In this document: positions 11,798-24,011 of the stretch, one piece after another | How positions within the stretch are numbered: position 1 is the first letter of the stretch | How the letters are laid out: the number at the start of each line of letters is the position of its first letter | From: Gamarada debralockiae | Lineage: Eukaryota > Ascomycota > Leotiomycetes > Helotiales > Hyphodiscaceae | Direction: 5' to 3' | DNA length: 64,000 nt | NCBI GenBank assembly: GCA_002803225.1 | Contig: NXFV01001622.1 | Location: 1 to 64,000, forward strand | Program-made: the position numbers and the translations under genes | The notes under the pieces: model-generated | The model's database searches: none | What the model was told of the DNA's origin: nothing | What the model saw: the letters and a program-made list of their open reading frames with translations, nothing else

Positions 11798-12779
11798 TCT
11801 AATCCTCACTTACTCCGACCAGAACAAGAAAACTCTTATAGCGGGGACTCTCGGTAAAGCTGGCGTATAGATTGGCCAATGTTGGCAACGCGATGAATAT
11901 GAAGACTAAGAAGTTAAAGGGGATGGCTAGCTAAGGTGGATTAGAAGGGAGAATACCGTAATCGACAAGAAGAATACAACTGCCTATAATCTTCTCGCTG
12001 CCCCAACGGTCGAGGACATAGATGCCGAGCTTTATTCTAACTCCCTGGCTGATGCTACAAGGAAACCTTTACCAGTGAGCCGCCAAGTCTAAGTCATACT
12101 TGATGGGTGAGATGGGGTTCGAGGGCGAGAAGCTTGGTGGATCATCCGGGCATCCCAAATGAGACTCCGTTCAATGAACATCTAGTGGTGAATACCGGAC
12201 AGACCGTCACAATCGCTACAAGTATCTTTTGAAGCGGACCAAAGATCTTTAAAACACTGAATCTGGTGTTTGAGTGGACGCTTAGAGATGTCGAGAACAA
12301 AGCGAAGATAGCCAGCTATTGAGTTACCAATCACGATTTAAGCTTTATATAATCCGATTGATCTATGTGCCATGGAGTAAAGTGGTAACGTTTCATCTCA
12401 GACCGCCAATTCACAATATGTTGGTCCTAAATCGGTCTCTCTTGGCCGACATGATTTTGAGAAAGTTCCTGCGAAGTTTCGCGGGAGTGGCGTCGAGATT
12501 CTAGGGCGGGCAACAGAGCTCATTGATCCGTTCAGTGGCTTGCACAGAAATCAATGATTGGCCCCGATGCTGGCCTTTAATTGTCATGGGTTAGGACATT
12601 TGGAGATCACGTGTTAGGGCGCTTAGTCGGGTTACTTCAGGCCGACCTACGACAAGTGGCATACTTACAAGTACCTGGACTCGATTCCATTATACAAATT
12701 TTAGCGCGGATTTGCCGAGGGGGTCAAATTCCATCTAGTCAATTCCATTTATTGGAGATAGTAATGAAGCTAAATAGGC
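11798..12779. other. Intergenic, possible old relics
   Basis: No intact gene. On the minus strand, 11820-12060 has transporter-like words (LGIYVLDRW, FTESPRY) broken by stops. The match is too weak to call. Confidence 0.35.
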
Positions 12780-13253
12780 GTGGAAGTGCTAAAAGTATGT
12801 CTTTATAGCGATAAGGCTGTTACGTCGCGAGGGACTGGGCGAGTGAGCAGCGATGACGACGGTGGACAGCGACTCCGACCCAAGCAGCGACGATGGGAGA
12901 TATTTCGAGCGAGGACGGGGAGGGACGTTCGGGCACGAGCAAGTACAGCAGACCTAGACGAACAGCGCTTACTGGCATACAAGAAAGAGGGCAAGACGTG
13001 GAGTTGGAACTCCCGCCAATTCCCCGCCAGGAGTCGGCCCGCAATAGAAAAAAGCGCCACCAAGGTAGAGAATGACGCCACACCCCAATCGATATTGCGA
13101 TGGATTGTATTGCATTCTTCAAATAGTACTGTAGGGCCAATAAACCCATTCTTGGCGACACTGGCGACGATGATAGGGGAGAGCTATTGTATCCACTATA
13201 TGGATGAGCGCTATTTTGATAGCAATGAACACTGCAGACAACTTATCAGATAA
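12780..13253 (+). pseudogene. Remnant with Myb/SANT-like segment
   Basis: An open frame of 157 codons contains DEQRLLAYKKEGKTWSW followed by RQFPARSRPAI. This matches the layout of fungal Myb/SANT-like helices (D.RLL...EG..W..I...FP.RT..AI). It is preceded by an acidic and basic leader (SSDDDGGQRLRPKQRRW). Downstream the sequence loses pattern, and a competing frame at 12893-13075 is also open. The expected second tryptophan helix is missing. Probably a decayed or truncated DNA-binding protein; an unannotated small gene is possible. Confidence 0.3.
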
Positions 13254-13968
13254 TCGCCTCAAGGCCCCCTGATCTCTTACATGGTACAGAACTGGGTCGC
13301 CATGTCAATGAGGCAGGAAGGTGCGACATTCTAACTCGGTATGAGACAAGCATAGCGGAAGAGTTGAATGGGGTTGAGACCAAAGTTCGCAGGCCTTCGT
13401 AGACATTCCCGGCCGTTTTTCGCCACTGACCTCTGAGCCGCTACCCCGCGCTTACAGTTTACATTGCGGATGAGACCTCTGGGAACAGCTTCTTCAATTG
13501 TTCTTGGAAGGAATACGGTATGGCATCAGTCATAATCGCCGCGGACTTGGAAATGGTCTGGGTTGTGAAGGATTTGCCGGACCAGGATCTGAACATCAAA
13601 ACTTCATTCGTTTACTCGCCTCGTGCATTCCCTGTTCGATTAGGACCGCCGCTTCGGAAAGAACAAAGCTTAAGACTTGACGCAGAGGCCCAGGAAAAAC
13701 TGCTGCTAGGTCTCAAGATTCCGGATTTAAATGATATAACACCAAGAGCTCGTACCTGGTCACCCCGATAGATGGTTTGGAAGACAGTGTAGGGAGATAT
13801 GTGCTCCTACGGTTGTAAGCAAACGGAGATGTAGGAATAAGTGTCCCAAGGTTTCAAATTCGAAGCAAAGAACGTTCCGTTGAAAATTTTACCAGTCATA
13901 AGTCCCACCTACCATCTTCACATCCGGAAAGTCCCTGTAGCCCCTTCAGGCAAAAACATTTCAGGACC
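13254..13968. other. Intergenic with one weak ORF
   Basis: The frame 13520-13771 on the plus strand (83 codons, MASVIIAADLEMVW) looks mildly protein-like but has no recognisable domain. Otherwise only the 3' flank of the tyrosinase gene. Confidence 0.3.
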
Positions 13969-16367
13969 TCAAATCTGATCACCAGCATTATGCCCAGCAG
14001 GTCTCCCCTCCGTAACCTCAGGATGAACCTCATAGTGACCCGAAAACCTCTGCTTCCCATTCGGCTCAATCTCCACCTCCGTCGTCACCACACTAACACT
14101 CAGCCCCTCTACCTCCTCTCTCCTCTTATCCGTCCCGTCCGCCAACGTGACTCGCCAATGCAAGTGCTCCTTCAAGTACGGCAGCACATTCTCCTTATCC
14201 ATACCTCCCAAATTGCCTTTCTTCCATTCATTTATCAAAGCGGCGGTCAACGGTACGGTGCCGGTGATGATGACGTGCGCTTCAGCATCTGTCTTGCACT
14301 TCCCGCAGGCCGTGGTGGCCGGGTCTTTCCCGAAGACGGCGAATGTGCCGACCAAGGCATCTTGGGTGTGCCAGGTTGAGGTGGTGCCGTCGAAGGGGCC
14401 GAGGAAGACGTGGACGCGGTAGGTTTGGTGAAGGATGTGCTTGGGGGCTTTGATGTTGCAGATGTATTCGGTGAACTTGACAGGTTTTGGGGGTTGGGAA
14501 GGTTGAGCTGGTGTCGGAAACATTATTAGCCTCCTGATCATCAAGGTAGAGTGGAGGGGTGGTAGGGTGGTAGTTACCGTTATCCTTGCCAATCTCTGCT
14601 TCGAGGTCAAGCTCTCGAGTGCCTTCGCCTCCAGAACCCGAGTCGCCAGAAATTGCTTTTTTGGCCTTTCCTAACATGTCACGGAAGGGATGAAAGCCTG
14701 ACTTATGAGCCTCTGGGGCAGGAGCAGCAATGGGTTTCTGCGCGGAGCCAGATGCGGCTTCATGAGTGGAACCATTTGCCGCCTTCTCCTTTATGGCAGG
14801 AGCAGCAGGGGTGGAAGCCGGCATCGCTACAAAGTTATCGAAACCTTGATCGCCAGCAAATTGGTTGGCGACACCACCATACAACTGATTGACGGCATTC
14901 TGTACGCTATTCATATAGTCAGAATCGCTTGTGAATGCCCAGCGCTGTGTCTCAGGGTAGGCGTAGTTGAATTTCTCTGTACTGCGAACACCGTCTGAGG
15001 TCCAGTATGTCTGGCCGGAAGCGTCGTGAAATGGTGCGAGGGGTGTGGTGTCAGTTTCAATGCTGGAGGCGCTGATGACGAATGTTCCGTCGCCTGCTGG
15101 TTGGTTGATCGTGTAGGAGGTGGGGTTGAGAGCTTGCCAGATGGCAAAGAGGCGGTCCACATTCCTATCACCCGAAAAGTTAGCTTTCACTCTGCGATAT
15201 TTGGGACAATAAGGAAGAAAAAAAAATATTACTTACGCATGATGAAGCCAGAACACAGGATCAAAAGCAGCATAATCAAGCTCAGCCATGTGCCCCGCGT
15301 TCCCACCAACCTCACCGTGAATCGTATTATGGACGTCTTCGAGACTGGCGTATGTGCCTGGTTCATTGACTTGCCACACGTGGTTGCTGAATGCTGCAAA
15401 ATCTTTATAGTTAGGATCGTTCATCAAGATGTTGATAGAACTCTGAAGGCCAGAGAATTGAGAGGACATGGCGTCGAAAACTTGACTTTCTTCGGATGTA
15501 GCATTGACAGCTCTTGTTGAGCTGGGATATCGGAGTGTGGTTGGCCATTTATTGTACTAATTTGAAGTGAGCATTTGCAAAGAACGAGTGGAGTCGATTT
15601 GACGTACCGGAACACCTTGCTCAGTGATGAAATCTCCCCTTTCGGGATTAAGGGGAGCGAATTTATATGAATACAAGGGATTGGGGATTTGAACGGTTTG
15701 ACCATTCGACTGAGGGGTGATCACAGAAGCTGTGGTTGAACCACCAACAGAGTTGGGGAAGTAGTCTCCCGATGGAGGCGAAGCAGCCCAATCCCAGTAT
15801 GGAATGCGGAATGTTGAGGCCGCTTGTTGATAGCGAGTTCTAGTCGAGTCGGGAAAGCTACTGGCGATGTTTTGGATGATACCATAGAGAACTTGCTGCA
15901 AAGGGTCAGTAACATGACATGACATAAAATGGGATATTGGAGGCTTTACCTCAAAGAGGGAAAGGTAGGGGCGATGCCATGGTGCAAACAGGATGGAGGT
16001 ATGGGTGCAGTATCCTTGCCAGCGAGAGTTGTTAGTACCAGTGACATTGCCCCACTCGCGATATGGTCTTCCGTGGATTCCTAGTTTGCTTAGCAGAGAT
16101 CATGATGTTGAACGGAGGGGCTCACCAGCAATCCCATAGAATGACAGATCTGACGTTTCATCGAGCTTATAGAAAGCCTCGAGGCCAAGAAGATACAAAT
16201 TCCACTGGTCTGGGTGGTTCTGCTGAAGATCACGGACCTCAAGTCTCAACGGAACAGATCCTATCAAAGTCAGCGTGCGTGAAGACAGAAGTAAGTTGAC
16301 TCTTACCATCAGTTGGGCCCACGGAAGGTGGTGGAGGACCGGTAATCGGGTAGTTGCGGGCTGACAT
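13969..16367 (-). CDS. Tyrosinase (polyphenol oxidase), 686 aa
   Basis: A type-3 copper enzyme that hydroxylates monophenols and oxidises o-diphenols to quinones, feeding melanin or phenolic defence. Seven exons: 16367-16307, 16260-16126, 16080-15950, 15895-15608, 15556-15237, 15164-14578 and 14507-13969 (2061 nt). All but one intron are about 45-75 nt with standard ends. CuA ligands are H68, H92 and H101, with C90 two residues before H92 as needed for the Cys-His thioether bridge. CuB ligands are H281 and H285 (HNTIH) and a His of FWLHHANVDR near 310. No signal peptide is visible, as in other intracellular fungal tyrosinases activated by loss of their C-terminal lid. After the core come a low-complexity linker (Ala/Pro/Gly/Lys) and a C-terminal beta domain with CGKC at about residue 590. 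Confidence 0.93.
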
Positions 16368-16820
16368 GTTGTTCATTCAGAATAAGAATCACGTGAAAGG
16401 TTTGGGTTACACAAGTATGATGATGGAGAGGTAGCAAGGCTTAAGCATTGAGCTGGTCTGAGGGAATATGAGAAAGAAAAGAGGGGTAATATAGCTAACG
16501 TAAGATCTCATCGGAAGTGCAAGGCAGCCTCGTGATAATCAGGAGGCGAAGCTGAAAGCTGCGTCCCCCGTATCCCGCAAATCAACGCATGCAGAAAGTA
16601 CTGAGACATACCTCTCCACATCTGAATATCAGTGCTCAATCATTGGGCAGATTTTGCCTGTGTTGCACACAGTAAGACGGAATTTGAGACAACTTACCCG
16701 TGACTGGGTGAAAATTTCAGCCTGGCTAATATATCGGCATCACCCGCATAAGCCACTCAGCCTTGTGGGCGCTTCCCCTCCCCCTCAGTGTCGGAATATA
16801 CGAAGCTCATTGCCCCGCAT
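16368..16820. other. Tyrosinase 5' flank
   Basis: Promoter side of the tyrosinase gene and 3' flank of the next minus-strand gene. It contains one ATCACGTGA E-box at about 16388-16396. No gene. Confidence 0.4.
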
Positions 16821-17442
16821 TCATCCAGGCAGCCGCAAGTGCTCACTGCATGAACATATATGTAGCTCTCGCTCGAGAGGTGCATCTGTTGAGAGAAATG
16901 AGTTCTTGGCGGGTTGAAAGGACGGTGAGCGCGAGAGTACGTAGTACAAACGCACGGATGCCATGTCCCCTCGCGAAATGCAAGCTCCTGATGAGTTCAA
17001 TGATTGATTAGGATCCGTTCCGGTGGCTTACTTTGTGGAGCAGTCAGATGCGCTCACCGAATGGTGAATCAAACGCCAACCAGCCAAATGAAGGCTTCAA
17101 ACTTGTTGCTGCATACGTTGCCTGGAGCTCCTCTCTGACGTGAGGTGATAACGTGATTAGGTTGTCATTTGGCACTCTTGCGTTTTCTAACTGCTCGTCA
17201 GCCGCAGCTTGAGCGGTTACAAATTCTGTCCAAGTATTGAAAAGGTTGGCAAGATGATTCAAGAGTCTGTATGGATCGCCATTAGAAGTTATCCTTCGAC
17301 TACCCACGCGAGGCCTTCCAAGGAAGGCTGAACGACTGATTCCAATTGAGTAGGTGCGATACTCGTCGCATAGGCAAATCAAAGGTTCGACTACTAAAGC
17401 AACTGAGAGGTATCTGAATATCAGCTTGATCTTACTGGACAT
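16821..17442 (-). CDS. Hypothetical protein with N-terminal hydrophobic segment, 183 aa
   Basis: Two exons, 17442-17058 and 16987-16821 (552 nt), with intron GTGAGC..CAG and branch CTAATC. Residues 5-24 (IKLIFRYLSVALVVEPLICL) are hydrophobic and could be a signal or anchor, although two basic residues interrupt it. The centre is helical (LLNHLANLFNTWTEFVTAQ). No family recognised. It lies behind the tyrosinase on the same strand, so it shares no promoter with it. Reading through the intron instead stops at 17044. Confidence 0.45.
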
Positions 17443-17966
17443 CTATATTTTTGATTAATTAATACTGGATCAAACACTGGTTTGTTCCAACTTGTCCAAA
17501 GGAAATTGCGTACTAGACAATCTGCCGCTTATCAGAACAGCGAGGGATTGTTGAATGCGAAACTAGAATAACAACAATCATCTACCCCATTCATGAAGCA
17601 AAACACCATATGGATCAGGGATGGAAAGAGTGTATAGAGGAGATGAAGTGAAGTTGAAGAAAGTTGACCATTGCTTTTCCGCTAATCTTCCCCTCTCATG
17701 TAAATCGCCTCTAGTGTGTGCCAGCGGATTATTACAGGGGTCGGGCGATAGGTGAATGTTTTGGAAACATCAAAATACCAACAAAAGACGAGATCTTCCC
17801 ACAACCTATGACCAAAATTAACAACTGACTCTGTCCCCAGTGAGGAATCGCCTTTTGGTCTCTCGCTCTTTTCTTGCTTTCTACAATCTCCTTCATCCAC
17901 TCTCGTTCACCACCACGAAAGATTGCATAGCAATACTCTCAGTTTCACAACATCGCGGGGTTCAAG
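17443..17966. other. Divergent intergenic region
   Basis: Upstream region shared by the minus-strand orphan and the plus-strand HD gene. No further gene seen. Confidence 0.4.
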
Positions 17967-18938
17967 ATGAGTGCAAACGGAGCCAGCGGCAATTCCGGTG
18001 AGTCGCACATGCGCAACCTTCTCCGTACCTACCTCTGCGCACTATCAGCAATGAGCTACTGACCAAATAAAGCTTCAGGTATTCTCAAAGCCGCAGAAGC
18101 AAAGCAAACATGGACCGTCGAAGAAGTGGTTGCGACAATCCCAGGAGGAGCGCCGCAGTCCGACTCGGAATCGCCAGTCCCATTCTTCCACATGCTCGAG
18201 CGTTTGAAGACCACCAAGCGTGAAGGATGGCGCCGATTTGGCATTGCGCAGTACGTTTCCCTCGTTTCCTCCTCCACAACTTCTACAACATGTTGCCAGC
18301 TTGCTAACGTCACCCCCGTTTGCAGTGGTGAATCGATCTCCGACCACATGTACCGCATGTCCCTCATAACCATGTTCGCACCGCCCTCCCTCTCGTCCAG
18401 GCTCAATATCCCTCACTGCACAAAGATGGCTCTCGTCCACGACATGGCCGAAGCATTGGTCGGCGACATAACCCCCGTCGACGGCGTCGCAAAGCGCGAG
18501 AAGAACCGCCGCGAAGCCACCACCATGGACTACTTCACCTCCTCTCTTCTAGGCCGCGTCAACGGCGGACTCACTGGCAAGGAACTCCGCGATATCTGGC
18601 AAGAATACGAAGATTCCGAGACGCTGGAGAGCAAGTTCGTGCATGATATCGACAAGCTCGAGTTGATTCTGCAAATGGTGGAATATGAGCGCGTTTATGA
18701 ACACAAGTTGGATTTGGGTGAGTTTTCTTGGGTTTCGAGCAGAATTGTGCTGCCGGAGGTGAAAGCTTGGAGCGATGAGGTGTTGAAGGAGAGAGAGGAG
18801 CTTTGGGGCGATAGGGAGCACAGATATTATGATGAGAATAGACCGCCGGTTGATTTGAGGTTGGCGCAGAAGATGGAGTATTATGGGGTTGGGAAGGAGA
18901 CTGCTCATGAGAATGGGGTTGCAAATGGGAAGGCTTGA
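17967..18938 (+). CDS. HD-domain 5'-deoxynucleotidase-like protein (HDDC2/YfbR type), 271 aa
   Basis: A metal-dependent phosphohydrolase expected to dephosphorylate deoxynucleoside 5'-monophosphates in the cytosol, like yeast Ygk1 and human HDDC2. Three exons: 17967-17997, 18079-18250 and 18326-18938 (816 nt). Introns end CTTCAG and TTTGCAG. Metal-site residues are visible in order: H74 in SDHMYRMS, the H106-D107 pair in ALVHDMAEA, and the late Asp in VHDIDKLELI. The GDITP motif follows the HD pair as in the family. Length is slightly above the usual 200-240 aa because of a short charged C-terminal tail. The gene looks intact. Confidence 0.9.
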
Positions 18939-19539
18939 GGGACGAATTGTTGGAACGCGATGGGTTCGACTTGCAGTCTGGTTTTGTGCTACGGGTTGGA
19001 TATATAACATAGCGTTTCAATGATTGCGTGCTTGGATTTGACGGGCCGTTAGTTGGTTCTAGATACCTTTGGCGTTTTGGAAGAGCGCTGGGGCATAGAA
19101 TGCTAGTCTTCATATATAAGAATAATGGATATTACTCTATCAACTTTGTTGGGAGAATATATTAGTGAAGCTGCTGCAACAATTTCCAGAGTTACATTAT
19201 CCATCTCTGAACACCCTGCTAATATCCTTAATATGCTGCATCTTGTCTTCTCAGTGTGAAGTGTATCCTGTCGTTATTCATCAGTCATAAGCTGGTTGGC
19301 CGCACCCCTGGGCCTTCGCTTTCACGAGTTGGCCTGCGGCGTGGTTTAAGCTCAAAGTCTTCCCTCTTATTTGTCTTCAATCTGCAACAGCAAGTGGCAG
19401 ATTACAATCTTCTGCCTGAATGATGTCCGGTACTTGTGCCTCGTTTCGTGTTACCTCAACCAATGTCTTCCGCGGTAATCTCCTCCAACTTGAACATCGG
19501 CATCGACTGCACAACTCTTGGGTTTCCTTCAGATTCGTA
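18939..19539. other. Intergenic
   Basis: 3' flank of the HD gene and of the decayed regulator on the other strand. No gene seen. Confidence 0.4.
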
Positions 19540-20709
19540 ATGTAAAGAGGCTACTGCATCCAGTCTTTCCACTCCTCTGGGACAGCGACGCTAGTCCGAG
19601 ACCAATATACTCAGCTATATCCTTATTCCACCACAGATCTAACCACTTAGCCATCGCAAGATGATGTGCCCAAATCACAAACGCCCTTGGATCATGCTCA
19701 TAAACTCATCCTACATTCCGATGTTGAAGAACGTCCATTTCTTAACCAATTCCGGCTTGTTGCACCGATTGCGGTAGCTACTTGCGTGGCCATGGCGAAA
19801 TTAAGGGCAGAGGTAATTTGGTGTGTGGGAACTTTGGTACGAGACTGTCCACGACGGCCATGATGTTCGTTTTCTCACTGGATTGGAAATATTGTAGCAT
19901 GGATTTCGCTGAGCATCCAAATCGGATTTCGTTAAAAAGCTTCTAATTTGATTCATAGACCTAGAGGCTAGTCTTCTTAAACAGCTCCGTAAGTGGTTTC
20001 GCCATATAGAATCTAAAGAGCTACGGCTCATACTCGCCTCCGTCCCATACATGAACGAATCTCCAGGTACAGGTAGGAGCCCAGCTGTCAGCATAATCGG
20101 CCCGGCATTCCCTTGATCGATGTGATCGAGTGCAAGTTCAATCTGGAATGGTTTCACACCTTTGTCGAAGTATATGCGCTCAGCGAGGAAGAGCTCTTTA
20201 TTGTCAGGCGCCCGCGTGTGGTGGATGTGGACAGCAGAGATGACAAGTACGACGTTAAGGAGGAAGTCGTATTCGCCTTCGAAACACAATTGCGCGACGT
20301 CGTACTTCCATGCTGCTTTGCAGGCCGGCTTGTGAGATGTGTGAGTTGGCGGTCGGTGAGGGTCGCGGTGTAGTGGTGGAAAAGCCGGAGAGGGAACGTC
20401 AGTCTCGTTGCGCAGAAGGGGTTTGTGTCTTTAACTGTGATGGAACGAGTAAGTTGGGGGGTTGCGCTGAGTGGAGTCTGCTTGGTTGGGAGGAAGATGC
20501 GACGGGGCTTCGATTCCAGGTGCATGGTTTGGGGTTCTTGAAGTGTCGCAAGTAGCGTCCGCATATAAGGCCGGGCTTCGTCGCACTACTTAGTCGCTCG
20601 AGTTGGAGAAGCAAGACACTAACCTTTGACTTTCCGGATTTTACATTCCTTTGCAGCCCGCGAAGTTGTTTTTGTATGTTCGTCTCTGCGAAGACCCGAG
20701 TGGATTCAT
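19540..20709 (-). pseudogene. Zn2Cys6 transcription factor with Upc2-like C-terminal domain, frameshifted
   Basis: Family order is intact but frames are broken. The start at 20709 (MNPLGSSQRRTYKNNF) runs into AGCK, then a one-base shift gives CKIRKVK. An intron follows (GTTAGT..CTAAGTAG) at the position usual for these genes, then CDEARP. Another shift leads to GRYLRHFKNPKPCTW, where one zinc-ligand Cys now reads Tyr. The regulatory half shows the usual HYTATL.. segment, a third shift near 20300, then CFEGEYDFLLNVVLVISAVH and NAGPIMLTAGLL. Degraded C-terminal words (WKDWMQ) reach about 19545. An active regulator cannot be made from this copy as read. Confidence 0.75.
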
Positions 20710-21488
20710 GTAGAAATAGTTACAGAAAATAGGGAACATTAAATTGAAAACAGACAGGTTGGATTGATGAGAAGAGATTGAGATGGGAAATGGAATCCGT
20801 GGAGAGCTTCATGATAGCTGTCAACCATTTTGGCGCCATATTTAGCCAACTATGGCGTGTAGATGATGGTTGGTCTGCGTTTGAAGCTTTAATTTGGCCA
20901 CAGGAGGGAAAAGATGCTTGGGTTGGTACTTGACAGGGCTAGCTGGACTGAAGGATCAAGAACATCGACAAGCCTGCAGAATGAGGCGCGCATTGCTCAA
21001 CAGGAGCAGAAGGTTCTTGGAGACCTGTTGCCGCAACTACTGGGCATTTCAATGACAAGAACATAGATCGTCGCGGTGATTAAAATACAACTATATACTG
21101 TCGATGACAGTTGTCGCATCTTTAGAAAAGGAAGTAAGTTTTGGAGGAAGGAAGCAGTTCAAATAGTCAATAGATCACGTGATGACACACCCGGGGGATT
21201 TCCATTGCCTCAGCAACGGAACATAACTTCTCGGAAAACGAGCGAAGTCAAGACCTCCTCGTTATCACTTCCCTTATCGCCTTGCAGACTAAGGTCCCCT
21301 TGAAATCATATCTTCATGATTCGCCTCAATTCGAAGCCATCGCATCCCTAACGTCTCTCGCCGATTCTACCCGTCTGTTTTGAGCCTCGTCTTTCAGCCT
21401 CGGCCGTGGAACCACCACGAGCTACGCATCACCCAACTCCATCCCACGCGATATCCATCTCGCTGCAACGAAATCTTGCCTTTTTTGG
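20710..21488. other. Divergent intergenic region
   Basis: Between the decayed regulator and the 482-aa gene. One GATCACGTGATGAC E-box-like palindrome lies near 21175. No gene seen. Confidence 0.4.
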
Positions 21489-22937
21489 ATGACACAATCA
21501 AGCCCTCATACCAGCATGCCCGGCGCATTCCACTTCTCGCAATGCGACCACGGCGCCGTCCCCAGACTCTCAGGCGCAAAATCCCACGTCTTCCAACCAC
21601 CACGAACACCTTCCGTCTCCGCCTCATCCTCCACCTATCTCACACGCTCCGCAACCGGTTCCGCAATGTCTACCGACAACCATACCTCTGCGAACGCGAG
21701 CAGGAAACGTTCGCGCATCGACTACGATGTGCAAACGCCGACCGACGACTGGGCTGGGGGCGAAGCTCCAGGATCACCGGTGCCGTTTGTCAATACAAGA
21801 TATGTCCTTGCGGGGGGGATGGACACGCCGGGTCTTACTGCTTCGAAGGCAGAAGATGCTACTGATAGCGAATATTTCTCGGATGTGCAGTATAGGAGGG
21901 AATTGAGTGATGATAATAAATTGCAGGGTTTGTTGGGGGAGGAGAGTAGGTATCAGAGCTTTGCGCCCTTGGACTTGGATTTTGATAGAGAGTCAAGTGG
22001 TAGATCGAGATCGAGGGCAAGTTCTAGACAACTTACCGGACAAGGAGAGGGATGGAGTAGGACTGCGCTGGAGGTTGTTGGTGGTGTGGTGGGAGGAGTG
22101 GTCAGCAAGGTTTGGGAGTTCTGTAAGACAAACGCGTTCAGAGGATTTCATGCTGGCGGTGGAAAGGGATACACGATCACATCGACGACCGATCCTATAC
22201 ATCCGTCGATTGAGGAGGATAGTTTCTGGGAGACGGAGAAGAGCGCGACGACTTGGGGAATGGTGGATAGAGAATCGACACCCTTGCCCGGACAGTTCCC
22301 CGAGGAGGATTTCATCCCAGATTACTTGGATCGCCCGACGCCGGAAGCTACACCGCCAAGAGCTGCGAAGAGAAGACAAGTTGCGAACAACGGGGACGAG
22401 CTTACGAAGAACTGGGTTGTTGTTCCGCCTTCGTCAAATATACATACACCTTCGAAGCCTCAACCAAGAGGAATAGCCCGATACAGCATGCCAACCGCAT
22501 CATCCGCAAGTCGACGATCGGTAGCAGGAAGACCGGCATCACGAGCTGGCGGTGCAGTAGGACTTAACCCGCGAAGACCAATGCTGCAATCGCGCGTCTC
22601 GCATGCTGGATCGCCCGGCTTGCAGAGTAAAGCTGGTGCATCATTCGCGAGTCCAAGGTCACCTGGTGGAAGTAAGATCCCAAGAGCAAGTCCTATGACT
22701 GGTGTCAAAACAACTACAATGGCAAGTGCAGATAGTCCAGCTGCGAAGGAAGCACAGAGATGGGCTGCGTTGAAGAGGAAAGAGGAACGGGAGGCGGATG
22801 AGAGTATTAGGCGACTGGATGCACAGTTGAAGGCTATGATTAGGGAGGGCAAGGAGGCTTTGGGTACTAAGGTTGAAGTGGAGATTGATGATGATTTGGA
22901 TGGATATATTGGGAAGAGCAAGAAATGGGCTTTTTGA
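21489..22937 (+). CDS. Conserved-looking hypothetical protein, 482 aa, single exon
   Basis: An uninterrupted frame with strong coding character. The N-terminal half is Ser/Thr-rich and probably disordered, with a basic patch SRKRSRIDYD resembling a nuclear-localisation signal. The best ordered block is the Gly/Val-rich helix ALEVVGGVVGGVVSKVWEF at about residues 193-211 followed by CKTNAFRGFHAGGGKGY. A Pro/Ser/Arg-rich region follows, then a charged coiled coil at about 420-460 (AAKEAQRWAALKRKEERE) and an acidic end. The first ATG is used; in-frame Met at residues 10 and 60 are alternatives. I do not recognise the family. A nuclear structural or regulatory role is a guess from composition only. 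Confidence 0.8.
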   Translation: MTQSSPHTSMPGAFHFSQCDHGAVPRLSGAKSHVFQPPRTPSVSASSSTYLTRSATGSAMSTDNHTSANASRKRSRIDYDVQTPTDDWAGGEAPGSPVPFVNTRYVLAGGMDTPGLTASKAEDATDSEYFSDVQYRRELSDDNKLQGLLGEESRYQSFAPLDLDFDRESSGRSRSRASSRQLTGQGEGWSRTALEVVGGVVGGVVSKVWEFCKTNAFRGFHAGGGKGYTITSTTDPIHPSIEEDSFWETEKSATTWGMVDRESTPLPGQFPEEDFIPDYLDRPTPEATPPRAAKRRQVANNGDELTKNWVVVPPSSNIHTPSKPQPRGIARYSMPTASSASRRSVAGRPASRAGGAVGLNPRRPMLQSRVSHAGSPGLQSKAGASFASPRSPGGSKIPRASPMTGVKTTTMASADSPAAKEAQRWAALKRKEEREADESIRRLDAQLKAMIREGKEALGTKVEVEIDDDLDGYIGKSKKWAF

Positions 22938-24011
22938 ACGCCTCAATAGAGGTGGTGTGTGATATGGGACTGAGATGTGGAGATGATGATACGTTCTCTT
23001 CGTGTGTACCTTCAGGATGGATTTCTGGCGCTTTGGATGGATGTCTACTCTGGAGTTGGATGGTTGGTTTGGATGAGCGTCTGAGCGTTCACAATCTTTT
23101 TACATGGCGTTCATCGGGTGTGGCACATGGCACATATTCTGGTGGATTCAGTGCCCCCTGCTTATTATGCGGAGTCAAGTCTGTACCTAGTTGTCCTATG
23201 ACCCTCACATACCCCTGAACCCAAGAAATTCGCGATGTTAATGGACATGATTCCTTTTCTTTGCTTGAGATTCTTCGTATTGTGATTGTTACCGCGAATC
23301 TTCCTTCTCGAGGAATTACAGTGGCAGCTTGGTGCTGAATCACCTCCTCATGACACTTAGAAAGGAGCTACAAAAGCAGCTTTATGAACAATAATCCTCC
23401 GAAAATCATTAACAAATCATGGTGTTTTGGAGGATTACTCCAGGTCTCAACATGCATCACTCACCTTCTACTCCCAAACTCTTGAGGCCTCTGGGACCCG
23501 TGATGTTCATGGCGGCGATAGGGAGAAATCGTCAATTGTCGTCTGATGAGACACCATCTGGCTCATTTCGACGATGCGTGCATTGCCAAATCCAAGAATG
23601 ACCACTCTGGAAGGACATGGAACAGAGACTGGAAATTGAAAAATCGATTCCGAGAAGGCTCCAGACGGCCGTCATCGCAATGTTCAGAATCGGTATTCTG
23701 AACGATGGCGATTGCGGAAGTGACGACAGTGATTCGATCGATAGCATGCAGCCTGGGAGTATGCAAAGTCTCTTGTGCGGGTGCAGAGAGCCAGTTCGTG
23801 AGAAGGGAGTATAAATTGAGCATTTGGCATTGGGTGTACCTTGGAATAGTTAGAGTGGTTTGACCAAAGCGGCTCGGAGATGTGGTCATTATGCGTGTTT
23901 TTATACTAGCTTAAGTCTTGTTCAGACAATACAAGGCGCGTGGCAGCAAGCAGGTAGCCTAAAGAAGTTGAGACAGGGTCTTGATTGAATACTCTTTCTA
24001 ACACATCCGCT
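22938..24011. other. Intergenic
   Basis: Short frames on both strands (for example minus 23563-23889) show no domain. No gene called. Confidence 0.4.

Noticed and set aside
11820..12060. Transporter-like words on the minus strand
   Set aside because: Order does not match any MFS family and frames are broken; too weak to call.
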